NCBI GenBank assembly: GCA_037349105.1 | Contig: JAYJMM010000100.1 | Span: forward strand, 2,505,001-2,569,000 | Direction of reading: 5' to 3' | Length of the DNA: 64,000 nucleotides | Origin: Limnomonas spitsbergensis | Lineage: Eukaryota; Chlorophyta; Chlorophyceae; Chlamydomonadales | Shown: positions 1 to 26,900 of the stretch, in pieces | How the letters are laid out: each line of letters opens with the position of its first letter | Position numbering within the stretch: the stretch's first letter is position 1 | The notes under the pieces: generated by a model | The model's input: the letters and a program-made list of their open reading frames with translations, nothing else | Database searches by the model: none | Told to the model about the DNA's origin: nothing | Made by a program: the position numbers and the translations under genes

Positions 1-528
1 CCGGCAGCACATCCGGTCATCCTGATGAAACTGAAGGGAGACATCCTCTATGTTTTCTTTGAGCAGCATGAGCAGCATGAGAAGCGGCATTTCCGCTCGC
101 TCCGTTCACGTACATAAACAAAACACAGACAAAAGTAAATAAATAAACAAATAAATAATAGTGTTGAACATTGCAACAAAAAGTCCACAGCCAGCGAGGG
201 GAGGGTCATATACAGCAAGACACGCGGTTCATCCTTGAAGGAACAGGAAGGACATTGGAACAACATCCAGCCAATGGTTTAGGGGTTAGGGTTTACCTCG
301 AGGATCACAGAGATTTCAAGGTCTCGGGCTTAGGACAAGGATTTCGATTTTTGTAAGCTGAATGTCAAGTTTGCAAAAATGGCTGTCTTGAAGGGTGTAG
401 GGTTTTAGGGTTTCAGCGTTTAGGGTCGAAGACTCTAAGGCTTTTCCCTCCTTACCCTTTGACTTTTCCCTTTGATATTAATCATTGGGGTTTTCAGAGT
501 TTAGGTTCAAAGGCTTTTCCCGCCTTAC
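1..528. other. gyrA intron, no further exon found
   Basis: This is the intron after the last visible gyrA exon. A decayed copy of that exon's 3' edge lies at about 431-480 (CTTTTCCCTCCTTACC against CTTTTCCCGCCTTACC at the true donor). TTTAGGG-like stretches occur at 275-295 and 395-425. The first 170 bases show no gyrA coding match on the minus strand. Confidence 0.5.
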
Positions 529-7174
<6,646 letters not shown>

Positions 7175-8195
7175 AACAATATGCAGATCAGACCAGATCT
7201 ACGGCAGAAAGATTGATTTATTATTAAGAATATGCATGCGGGCGAGCATGCACGAGACGAGGTAGTGTCGATCGTGTGGGGCGTGGTGCGAGAGAGGCCA
7301 ACTCTGCCTGGACCGTCTCACTCTTTACTCATACACTAAATTCGAGGTACCGTTAGCACCCCCTACACTTCTAGCTGCTTCACAATCGCACCGTCCGTTT
7401 CGCGTTTCAGTATCGGTAAGACACTGCCAGTACCTCATAACTCAGCTCCAACGCGCCCTGCTTAATCCATCACCCAGCAGGTGCATTTGGCACGTCCTCT
7501 CGACGCTATCATCCCTCCCTGGAGCAACAAAACACGCATTCAAACAGCAGAAGCTCGAATTCCAACGCCAGAAGCAGCAGCAGTAGCAGCCGTCGTCCTC
7601 GACAAACGTTTCGGGATCTGACTGCTACTTTCATCAGCTGCAGCAGCGCAGTTGTGAACCCGTGGTACAAGTTACAACTCCTTCCTACGCTATTAGCCCT
7701 CCCTTCCACCACAAGCACGCATTCGAACAGCGGCAGCAGGCGTGCTCCTCCTTCCAAGCTTCGGAGTCTTGATTCCTTATTTCGACAGCTGCAGCACACG
7801 AACAGAAATTCGGCTGGGTCACAAATCTGCATTCAAGCGCGATGCAGGCGCAGGACCGCAACCGCCGCAGCAGCGGCAACAGCAACAGCCACATGAGTAG
7901 CAGCAGAAGCAGCAGCAGCAGGAGCTGCTGTGAGGGAACTCCTCGGGCCTGACACAACTACTCTGTCAACCTTCCCTCCCTCCCCCCCTCCTACAGCCCT
8001 CAGCTTTAGCCCTCCTCTGGCTATCCTGCAGCAGCAGCTACAGAAAGAAAATACCATTTCCCGACTGCAGATACCGAATCTGTATAAATCTTCCCACGTC
8101 TCCTACAGCAGCAGGAGCAGTAGGTACACACCGGCTCTCGATCCTGTATAGATTTCAACAGCAGCAGCGGAGGCAGCAATTACTACTCTGCCTGC
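7175..8195. promoter_or_regulatory. Divergent intergenic region between gyrA and synthetase genes
   Basis: About 1.0 kb separates the two divergent starts, so both promoters probably lie here. It is rich in GCAGCAG runs (7575-7925, 8020-8120). I find no convincing TATA box or conserved motif, and the open frames here look non-coding. Confidence 0.4.
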
Positions 8196-15989
<7,794 letters not shown>

Positions 15990-16205
15990 CAGTAGCAATT
16001 GCGGCAACAGCGGCAACAGCGGTGGCGGAATGGGTGGCAACAACAGTAGCAGTTGCGGCAACAGCAGCAGCAGCGGCGGCAGCAGGGGTGGCAACAGCAG
16101 CAGCAGAAGCAGCCGCAGCGGTTGCAGCATTGATGACAGGCTTGCCAGACGGGGAGAGATTGGGATTGAGGCATTTGCCCCAGAGAAGGAGAAGAGACCT
16201 TAGGG
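15990..16205 (+). repeat. GCA-rich 3' region with copy of synthetase C-terminus
   Basis: After the TAG stop the frame stays CAG/GCA-rich. At 16155-16203 another frame reads IGIEAFAPEKEKRP then stop, echoing GRMEAFSPEKKRPKG of the true C-terminus. This is a tail copy of the last exon. Confidence 0.6.
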
Positions 16206-17500
16206 GGAGTAGTCTCTGAGTCAGCACCAACAGTAGTAGCAGTAGCAGTTGGAGTAGGATCAGGGGTGGGGAAATTAGTTCAGTGCGTCACTTTCTGCCT
16301 TGGCGATTTTTTTGTGGCATAACAATCAAATTGCCCTTTGTGATCGAGTCCACTGCATTTGGAGTGGCCTTAAGACAGACGAGGCTCACAATCAATTCTG
16401 GCACGCGTCATTCTTTTGCGAGTGATGATAGTGAGTAGTATGAAGATTGAGGAGTGACGCGAAGTTATAGCAGTCAAACGGGATATCGTATTTGATGCAC
16501 AGGACAGGTGCCCCGAAGCGGTGGGACGCATTGTAATTGTCCGATGATGTTCTGTACATAGGTAGGCTGGCTGAGGAAGGATGGTTTGCGGGCATCTGGC
16601 CCATGCATGAATTGAATGATGTGCTCATGTCTTACCTGGCCGATGTGATGTTTTTTGAAGTGTGTACTGTCCAACAGAGCATCACATTTGATGCATCAAT
16701 TGAATGATGTGCGGACTTCATACCTGGGTTACACCTCTTGGTTGTTCTGTCCCTTCTGTCAATGACGTTACACCTCTGGGCCCTGCTCAAAAAGGATCGG
16801 CCGCGTGGGCGCCTAACTAAAAAGAGTTGGGAGGAAAGATAGAAACAACACACGGGGGCAGGACAAAAGAAAAGAGTTACGCCTCTTGATTGTTCTGTCC
16901 CTTCTGTAATGAGTACTGGCACTACCCCAGTCATGACAATACAAATCTGCCCCTTGAGAGGGGCAAGAATATTTCGGGCTGCCTTTTCCTGTTGGGAGAG
17001 GGTATTTCTTTCATTTGTGTTCTTCTCCTTTTTTCCCTCTTGCCTGAAGTTTCTTTTCTTCCAACGGAAAAGGTAAATCGAACACAGTACAAAGCTGAAA
17101 GATTATACCTGAAGTGTCCCGTCATTGCCTGGGGAATTTGCCAGTACAGATCGGACGGATCATGTCAGAGGTGGAACTTAATTTATAGGGGATGCAGCCA
17201 GTACGCATTACAGATCGGACAGAACAGGCCAGATGAGTAACGTCATGGACTAGGGAAGCTACCAGTCAATGGCATTCCACCTATGGGCCTCGCTCAAAAA
17301 GGCTCGGCGGCGTGGGCGCCCTACTAAAGAGGCGTCCACGCGGTCGAGCCTTCTTGAAGCTACCTGTACGCAGTATAGATCTGGCAGATTAAGCCGGAGG
17401 TGTTTCGCCATTGACTGGGTGAGCAGCAAGTACGCAATACAGATCGGGCAGAGGAAGCCAGATGTGTGACATTACTGCCGATCGGGCCTAAGGCGTCATC
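16206..17500. repeat. Intergenic DNA with dispersed repeat family A
   Basis: No gene is recognised. Family A, recognised by GACGTTACACCTCTGGGCCC and GCTCAAAAAGGCTCGGC, appears at about 16755-16810 and 17275-17345, with related TTACACCTCTTGGTTGTTCT at 16726 and 16876. Short direct repeats such as CAGTACGCATTACAGATCGG occur at about 17140-17455. Confidence 0.6.
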
Positions 17501-17517
17501 TTCCAACCCGCATCAGG

Positions 17518-18515
17518 TTGGCAGCTGCGTACGCAGCGCCTGCGGCCAACTACAGCGACGTGGTGTGGGCCACCAGCCGGCACCTTCGGCCGCAGCAATG
17601 TCTCTCCAGCAAAATGCAGCCCAGCTTGCTTCAGCACCTACGCCAGGCTGCGGGGCGGGCCCAGAGGTGTAACGTTATTGACCTACGCCAGGCTGCGGGG
17701 CTACCTGCATCAACCGCCAGTTGGGGAGTCCTGAGAGAGCTGCAGCTCCAGCCACTACAGCGAGACTGGTGGACCCATATCCTCCGCTTTTACAAAGCAG
17801 CGGTGGCACCGGCGGCACAGCAATACAGCCCTCTCATGGCTTACGCCATGGCAGCAGATATGCAGCTTGCAGTCATCAGCCAGGGCACTGGTGGCCACAC
17901 CTGGTGCTCTGATCTGCTGGGTGCATTAGAGGAGCTGGAGCGGGGGGCAGCCACCCCCACCTTGCGCGAGGCAGCAGCTGCCCTACAGCGCCTACCCGTC
18001 ACAGAGGTGTTGGCACTCGTTGACGCAGCCTACGAGCAAGCACGGCTGGACGCAAGCGGCGGTGGGTCCCCAGGGACCCTACCACCGAGCACAGATCTGC
18101 GGCGACCTACCGCACCTGGTTCCAGTCCATGGCGGGTGCTGTGCTGGCGCAAGCTAGGAACCGCACTAGCCAGAGGGAGTGTGCTTGTGTGCGCATCAAT
18201 TTGCGACTGCGGCTTGGCGCGATCAGCACTGCTGATACCAGAAGACGGCGCAACGGTCAGCGGCAACAAGCACGCTGCTGCCAACGGTGGTGGGCACGGG
18301 GGGATAGCGAGCAGGTAGAGGATGCGGTGCATGTGTGCTTCCAGTGCCCTAATGTCAGGGAGCAGTTACGGGAGCGGGTGTGGGCAGGTCCTCCACTCCT
18401 CCGGGCGCTGCCACTAACTTCCACCAGTTGTACCAGGCTGAGCATGGGTGGGACGCACTTGCTTTTGTGGACTGTGCTGTGGGCATTATTGAGGGTTAGT
18501 CTCTGGGGATTCTGA
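17518..18515 (+). pseudogene. Decayed non-LTR retrotransposon, C-terminal part
   Basis: A frame from 17518 to about 18110 (LQPLQRDWWTHILRFYKAAV, AYAMAADMQLAVISQGTGG, LREAAAALQRLPVTEVL) continues after a frameshift in a second frame to about 18440. The second part (TYRTWFQSMAGAVLAQ, CVRINLRLRLGAISTADTR, CCQRWW, EDAVHVCFQCPNVREQLRE) resembles the C-terminal region with a Cys/His knuckle found after the reverse transcriptase of algal non-LTR elements. No RT catalytic motif is visible, and a family A copy interrupts it near 17665. The assignment rests on pattern memory only. Confidence 0.5.
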
Positions 18516-20984
18516 GGCCGGTGTCTTTGGCCTTTCCGGCCTTCTCTTTTGGTCCTTTTTGGGGGGGTGTTGTTGGTGTTGTTTGCCCCCTTTTTAATTT
18601 CTTCTCTTCTCCCTTCTGATCAGTGGGGCGCCCTCGCGGCCAAGCAGGGGTGGGATACACCTGCTTTTCTGGACTTATATTTTTTTTTAGGCTTTGTTGA
18701 GGGTTAGTCTCTAGTGGAACTCAGGTGTTGGACTTGGTCTCCGTTGCCTTCCCGGCCTCCCCTTTTGTTCCTTTCCCCATCTCTTCCTTTTAGTTCCTTC
18801 TTTACTCCCTTCTGAACAGCTGGGCGCCCAAGCGGCCGGGCTTTGAGCGGGCCCAGAGGTGTAACGTTATTGACATGCGACAAGGGCTTGGCTGCTCATG
18901 GAACAAACAAATCCACATCATAGATCACTAGATCAGCATCGCACACCAGGCATCAGACAGGCACCGTCACATACGTATGCAACATGCGTCCACGCGGCCG
19001 AGCCTTTTGAGCAGGGCCCAGAGGGATAATGTCATTGACATGCATCATGCAAGCAACAACCAGGTTTGGCTGCTCCTGGAACGAACAGACATATCCACAA
19101 AGAGGTCAACGCCAAACAAAAGGTATCAGACAGGCACCACTTGGGGGGAGGGGGTTTCCACCTGGCCAGGAGGTGGGTCCCCAAGCCATGGAAGAGAAAC
19201 GGTGCACATTCCAGAGGGATGTAAGAAACTATGCACACAACAACCGGGCTTGGCTGCTCATGCTACTGGCATATCCACAGAGGAGATCAGCACCGCACAG
19301 CATGCATTAGGCAAGCACTAGAACACGCTCTCATGCACCCAAGACACGGGCTCGGCTGCTCACTGACTTGGCGCTGCCAATAATCGCGCATCCACAGAGA
19401 TCAGCAACGCACACCAGAATGCACTCCTTTCTTACCTCTTGTGCCTTCTCCCTTGGGTTTCCCAGCAGATTCTTCGTTGCCAACGTGGTCGAGCTTTATT
19501 TAAGCACGACCCAGAGTTGTAACGTCATTTACCGGAATGCACGAGGCTTGGCTTTTGTCCAGCTACAACTCGGCTGCCCTCATACCTAAGGCATGAGACC
19601 CTGTACGGGGCCAACCATGTGGGCCATCGAACACAGGCTGTTCAAGGCTTGTTGGCCCCAACTTACAGTTGGGCCTTCGTTCGCTGCATGATGACCACCA
19701 AAGGTAAACCCGGAACATGATGAATTTGATGATGGATGCATAGATTGCGTGCATGGCACAGCAATGTCGGTTCCGCCCATGCCATGCACGACACGTCAGC
19801 CTCCCTCCCATAGTCCCATGCTGTGTGCGGGACTTCAACCTCACATGCCGTGCATGGCACGAAAGCCTCCCATGCCATGTATGTCACGCCAGCCATACAT
19901 TCCATGCATGGTTTGGGCGCTCGGCATCATCGAATAATGCCATGCAAGCCTTGCATGATGTTTGACGGCGACCATGTGAAACATGAGTAGGTTATGAATT
20001 CAGCTACCTAGTGGCCCGGAGAAATCAAACAAAGAATGCCCACTCTCGCCAGTTTTCGCTACACTGCAGCCCCTCAAGGCTCAAGTTGCATGCTGTCGGA
20101 CTGCGACCATGCACGGCGGAGCCACGTGCAGCAACTACCAGTAAGATCAGATAAAGGGTGCGTGTCTGTATCAACAGCACACACCCACTTTCTGTATGTG
20201 CCAGAGCTAGCGTGCTGTTCTGTAGCAAAGTCAGTGCATCTGTCCAATGGCCATTTAAAAAAAATGACGGTGCGAGCCGGCGGAGGCACAGAAAAATGTG
20301 TACAATTTGATAGTTTGCGTTCGCCCCTAGCATGCTCGTCTGTCAGTCGAGCCGAGCAATGTCGGACCTACCTTATGTCTGCATCTCAGTAGTTCTCTAA
20401 ATCCATGTCGCATCGGCGTTCTCTTATTTCCTTCTTTGCCCCTAGTGCGAAACCTTGGTGTCCACTGCGTTCGTTCAGGCTCTCGACAGACCGAAATGTG
20501 TGGATCAGAATCTCCGTCGTGGATGCCGCATATTCTGCCGTATCGATCGGGCATCATACTCGGATATTCCAAGAAAGATGCGGCATCTCACCCTCGCCTG
20601 AGAGCGTGGAGCAGCAACAGCCCTCAACTAAAGATGATTCTGCCAAGTTTCGTCTATCCTTATCGACCTATAAGTAACCATCAGGCGGCTACTCCAACAA
20701 ACGCACAGGTATAACGCACCCATTCTTCTCTCGCTCCGTCACCCTGAGCCGACCACGCCCCTCCTTCACCCTTCTAGCGGATACCACGTGCTCACGCGGC
20801 TCCGAAAAAGCATCGTCACGCAAGCAAGTAAACAACTCATCACAGCATATCAGCTGCCATGCCAGGAGATTTGATCTGGAACCCAGCCACAGCTGCTGCT
20901 GCCGCTGACACCACCAGTGGGAGGAGCCGCAGCAGCAGGTGCCACCCGGCCCCTTGCTACCCCAGCAACAACAACAGCTGCAAC
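18516..20984. repeat. Intergenic repeats including family A and ATGCATGG-rich DNA
   Basis: Family A pieces occur at 18846-18872, 19005-19037 and 19500-19530. Two related stretches with pyrimidine-rich DNA run 18530-18640 and 18690-18840. CCATGCATGG-type palindromic words cluster at 19740-19965. The open frames here show no recognisable protein. 20400-20860 seems unique and may hold the phosphatase promoter. Confidence 0.5.
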
Positions 20985-23900
20985 ATGACCAGTAGCTTCC
21001 ACACCGTCTCGCTGATGCTCGGCTGCTGCATCCTCTTGCTTCCAGAAACGAGCCAAGCCCGCTTGCTGCAGACATCTGTAGAGTCCCAACGCCTGGATGA
21101 CATCAACACCCAGCAGCAGCAGGGCAGCATAAGCAGGAGCAGAAGCACGCCGTTGATGAGCAGCAGCAACGGAGTCAGCGGCAGCGATCTCGAGGCCGAT
21201 GACGGTCAAAGTTTGGACCAAAAACACAAGAACTGCAAGCCGAGGGAGGTGCGTGTCCCACCCAGACCCTTATAACCCCATGTGACCCCCCCCTCGAGGA
21301 CAGAGTCTCTTTTTTTAGTGACGCTACTACATCAGCAATGGTCCGGCCGCTGGCCGGAGGCCCCAGGCGTGGTCAGCCATGCTGCTTAGGCCGCCGGCCG
21401 GTCCAGATTTGGTCCCAAACCGGCCTTCGGCAGGCGGCCCAGTAGTGGCCAACTATGGTGGTCTTTTAGCAGGAAAAACAAACCCTTGAGGAGGTGTGTG
21501 CCCGAGAAAAAATTGGCTACCGGGGAACGCTCCCCGAGGGAGGTGACTGCTCCGTCTGAACCCAAGCACCCAGGGAATTTATCCCGAAGAGGTGCCTGTT
21601 ATTGTAGACCCACGAACCATGGAATGCATATGGGTTTAGGGTTTAGGGAGTTGTGCGTCCTGTCAAAACCTTACAACCGGTGGGAACGCTTCCCGAGGGT
21701 GCTGCAGATCGGCCGCAACACCTTGGTGCCAGATACTGCACTTAAATCTAGGAGGCGCGTATCCTAGATCTTAAGCGCTTCCAGAGGGAGATGCTAGATC
21801 TATCTAGCACCTTCGAGCTAGGCGCTGCACGCAAATTTACGTGGTCGTAGATTTAAATCCTAAAACCTGAACTCAGGGACAGTCTCCTGAGGGGCGTGTA
21901 CCGCCTTTCTGAGCCAGCAGTAGTACACACCCCAACGGACTAGCAAGTAGGGCTCAATAGTTTTCGGTCCTGGATTGGGTAGGGCCGGACTGTAGGATAT
22001 GGCAGGACGCAGCGCATGATCAGTCCAGGGTGTGTCAGAATTGGTGCCGAAAATCGACCATAACTGAATCGATCGTAGCTGAACGGAAAGTAGGTGATGC
22101 ACATCCTGATGTGTGCAGTGGTTTGTACGGCTCGCCACCCTTCCGTAGGCTCGTCCTGAAATAAACAGTGAAACGTACAAACATGCATGGGAGGAACTGT
22201 GTTAGGCACCCTGAAATACACCCTGAAATACACTGTGAAATACACTGTGATGGGAAGTGACTGTGTGGCTGCATGACTGCTGAATTATGTAGCTGAATTG
22301 TACCTGAGGTATCCTGAAATAAATAAGTGGAAAATCCCATGTCGCGGGAGCACCCTGGTGCACCTAGCAGCTGGGTGTGGCTGAATTGTAGCTGAGGTAT
22401 CCTGAAATAAACAGTGGAAGCAACCTATGTCGCGGGAGCACCCTGAATCCCTGATGCACCTAGCGCCCAGGCAGCCGTAGCTGAATTGTAGCTGACCACC
22501 CCTGGAATTCTTCCTCCTGTGACTGAGGCGCTTCGAAGCAAGTGCACCTAGCGCTGATCTAGTCTTCGGGAGTGGGACGTGGCGGGCTGCATGTAGCTGA
22601 AAAGTGGCTGAAGAATTATGAAATAATCAAATAAACAATGCTGGCACCTCCCTTCACACTTTCATACTTCCTGAGGTGCACCGAGCGTTGGCCTAGTCTT
22701 TCAGTATGGTATGCGGCATCTGGCAGACCGTGACGCAGCTGAAATGTAGCCGAATGTCCCAGAATGACACACTTGTATCCAAACTTCTTCAGGTGCACCT
22801 CGCGCCGTTTGTGTCCTTAATGGAATGCAGCAGCTGGCAGGGCGTGATATAGTAGCTGAATTGTAGCTGAAATAAATAAATGTTGACGAACACTCCTCTC
22901 CACTCCTTCACACTTCCACAGGTGCACCTCTCGCTGTCTGAGTCCTCCAATGGAATGCGGCTGGTTTGGAGCACGACAGCGGAAGGGTGAGGCACTGAGG
23001 CCTACCCTGGGGACTGTGTGCTAGACCAGGCTGGGCTGGGCTGGGCTTAGCCAGGCCCGGCCAGGCCAGGCTCATCTAGGCCTAATTAGGCTGGACTTGG
23101 CCAAGCTAAACTGGACTGGGCTTCAATGGGATGGGATAGTATGGGCTACATCAGGTTGGGCTAGGCTTAGCCAGGCCAGGCCAGGCGCAATTAGGCCAAG
23201 TTATACTGGGCTCAACCCAAGCTAAACTGGACTTGCTTTGGATGGGCTTGGATGGGCTTGGATGGGATGTGCTAGACCAGGCTAGGCTAGGCTAGGCTAG
23301 GCTGGGCTGGGCTGGGCTGGGCTGGGCTGGGCTGGGCTGGGCTGGGCTGGGCTGGGCTGGGCTGGGCTGGGCTGGGCTGGGCTGGGCTGGGCTGGGCTGG
23401 GCTGGGCTGGGCTGGGCTGGGCTGGGCTGGGCTGGGCTGGGCTGGGCTGGGCTGGGCTGGGCTGGGCTGGGCTGGGCTGGGCTGGGCTGGGCTGGGCTGG
23501 GCTGGGCTTGACCCAAGGTAAGCTGGGCTGGGCTTCAATGGGCTTGGATGGGATGGGATGGGAAGGGCTAGACCAGGCTGGGTTGTGCTGGGCTGGGCTT
23601 AGCCGAGCCAGGCCAGGCTCAACTAGGCCTAACCAGGCTGGGATCAACCCAATATAAACTGGACGTTGCTTGGAATGGATGGGCTGTGTTGTGCAAGGCT
23701 GTGTTGTGCTGGACTAATCAACCCAGGTTATTCCCATTCCCGGGTCCCTTTTTAGAATCTTACATGGACCCTCTTAGAGAAACATCATGCGCAGCCGCAG
23801 CCCACACACGCCTGTCTGTCATGCGATGCCGGCTGAAGACATACATGTTTCCACACTTTCATTCAAACATGGGCACACTGTCCACCCTTTTTGCTGTGCC

Positions 23901-26900
23901 GGCTTCTGCCCATGGTCGAGTACTGGCGTTCACCTGCTTCTGTGAAGCAGCAGCAGCTGCAGGCCACACCAATGCATGCCAACTCATGTTCACACTTACA
24001 CATGTGTGAAACCGCGATACACGAGTCAGCTGCTCGCACTGTTTGAAACTCGCTGTACAGGTGTGAGCCATCAGTCAAGTACTGGCGGCTGGCTGCTGGT
24101 GCTGCCGCGGGTGCTTTGCCCTTGGCCAGCAGCCGCCAGACTTCATCCGCCGACGGGATCTCGCAGCTATCGGCTGCGGATCTTGCGGCAGATCCCAGAC
24201 TTCGGATCGGCGGGCTTACACAACCGGCCAATCACTGCAGCAGCTACTTTGTCACAGTGAGTGAAAATTTGGACGTACCGGCACGTGCGTGCGCGTGCAA
24301 TTGTTTTTAATTTCGATTTTGAATGTGGAGTTGTGGATGAGTGTGTTGTGGTGGGCAGAGCACTGGTGGGCAGAGCAGTGGTGGGCAGAGCACTGGTGGA
24401 CAGAGCACTGGTGGGCAGAGCACTGGTGGGCAGAGCACTGGTGGGCAGAGCACTGGTGGGCAGAGCACTGGTGGGCAGAGCAGTGGTGGGCAGAGCACTG
24501 CAGCAGCTAGACAGTGAGACAGTGAGTGGATCTCGATGTAAGCCCCCGCGCACATTATCTTTGAATTAATTTCGAATTGGAGTGTGGACCTGTGGATAAG
24601 TTTTTCCAAGTGGGCGGAGGGCCTGTAGCATCTCAGTCCTCAGTGGATCTGGCCTTCCGAGCATGCATACCGGTACACAGTTTTTGAACGTAAATTAATT
24701 TCGAATTTGAATGTGGAGCTGTGGACGAGGAAGTTGTGGTGGGCGGACCACAGCGGCGTCTACATCCTCACAGTGAATGTATTTGGACCTCTATGTATGC
24801 ACCCATGCATTGTTTTCAAATTCGAATTCAAAAACATAGCTGTGAATAAGTATTTCCTGGTGGGCAGAGCCCTGTGAGCACCACGGTTGTCACAGTGAGT
24901 GGATCTGGCCTATTAAGGCACGTGCTCCTCCTCCGCTGCAATGGGCCTGCCAGAAAGAAAGAAAGAAAACTATGCCTCCCTAGGGGCGTGCGGGTTAAGG
25001 GAGCAGCACAGCTCGGGGCCTGCCAATTAGTACCTGACATCACCACTCCCTTTCCCATCACAGAATGATGACATGTGTAACGGCAAGGCGCGCAGCAAGA
25101 GCTTCTCCAAGAACTTTCACACCTGCCTGCTGACTGGACTGGTAAGTCAGCAGCAGAAGGGCTGGCCGTTTCTTTTGAACGATTTTTTCTTGAGCGCCTT
25201 CACCCGCTGACTTGGCTGGTGTGTGAACTTCCACACCTGCCTGCTGACTGGGTGGGTTAGTAACAAGGACATTGGCTAGCCATTTTAATGCGACAGGTTG
25301 CTTTGACTGGAGGGAGAGTGGCTGGTCATTGCAATAATGTCGCTTTTAACCTGGCAGCAGCAACTGCGCCTCAGTCATGCCTACGCAGATTTTACTCATC
25401 CTCCACACTTACTCTTCAAATTCTGGTCTGTCGAAAGCCGTGTTGCTTTTGAATTTGAATTTCAAAGGCTGGCCATTGCACTATTTGAATTTGATTTCCT
25501 TTATTGAAAGGGCTTGCCAGTGAAGGTGATGTCAGATGATGCCAGCATTGGAAGGGCTGGTAGGTGTGTGAGAGAAGAGATAACTGAGTATTTCAATATT
25601 CTAGGTGGGGGCCTGTATGTTAGTTCGGTTGCTTCAAGGCCGAAGTGCCAGGAGGATGAACACAACAAAAATGATTAGCGATACGGCACCCTGTTTGTTG
25701 CCTAAAATGCCTGCCTCTTGTTCAGCTTGCTTCATCAACCCAGAGATTTGAGATCTGAGATCTGAGATCTGAGATCTTCTGGATCCCGCAGGTGCCCGAG
25801 GCGGCGTATGGCTACCAAGTGGTGGGTGGGAACTCCGCCTACAGCTTTGCAGCTGGACCCGCCAGGGGCGAGAAGGAGCGCATGACTTTTGTGGCATATG
25901 GAGACATGGGGGAGAGCGAGTACAGGTCGAAAGACAACCCGATGTGAGTGGGGATGTGTGAGTGGGGGAGTGGGGATGTGTGAGTGGGGGAGTGGGGATG
26001 TGTGAGTGGGGGAGTGGGGATGTGTGAGTGGGGGAGTGGGGATGTGTGAGTTGGGGAGTGGGGATGTGTGAGTGGGGATGTGTGAGTGGGGGAGTGGGGA
26101 TGTGTGAGTGGGGGAGTGGGGATGTGTGAGTGGGGGAGTGGGGATGTGTGAGTGGGGGAGTGGGGATGTGTGAGTGGGGGAGTGGGGATGTGTGAGTGGG
26201 GGAGTGGGGATGTGTGAGTTGGGGACTGGGGATGTGTGAGTGGGGGAGTGGGGATATGTGAGTGGGGGAGTGGGGATGTGTGATTGGGGGAGTGGGGATG
26301 TGTGAGTGGGGGATGTGTGAGTGGGGGAGTGGGGATGTGTGAGTGGGGGAGTGGGGATGTGTGAGTGGGGAGCAGTGGTTAGGGTTAAGGTCAGGGTGGG
26401 TAAAGTATGAATTAGTGTGTGCTCGATTTTTTCTATGTTCGCGCGGTAGGAGTCTGGTGGTATGCCCCCAAACTGTTGAAAATCTGAGGGTCAAGCAGAA
26501 AAGCCGAGACTCTTTAACTATAAACCCTTAAAAAGCCTCCACTTAAAACCCTTTGAACAGGGTCGGGGCCGAATGTCACACTTTTGGTTCCTACAGGGGC
26601 CTCACGTTCAAACCATTGAACCCTGAAACCATTGAACCCTGAAACCCATGTCCTCTCAGGGCTTCGGCAACGTTGGATGCAGTCGTGGCGGAGCATCGGC
26701 GAAGCCCCTTGGACCTTGTGCTACATGTTGGTGACCTCTCTTATGGTAAATTTGCTGTTAAGCACGTTAATTGAAAAAAGCCTGCCATTTTGGACGCAGT
26801 GACTCTTGTTCATGGCCTCTCCCATGGTAAATTTGTGGTCAAACAAGATTATTGTGGAAGCCTCCTAATTCGGACGCAGTGACTCACGCTGGGTGACCTC

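Noticed and set aside
23287..23538. Pro-Ala-Gln-Ser repeat protein on the minus strand
   Set aside because: Simple translation of the GGGCT pentanucleotide array, open in all three frames.
25634..26494. 286-codon minus-strand open frame
   Set aside because: Pro/His/Ser repeats from the 22-bp satellite, running antisense to a phosphatase intron.
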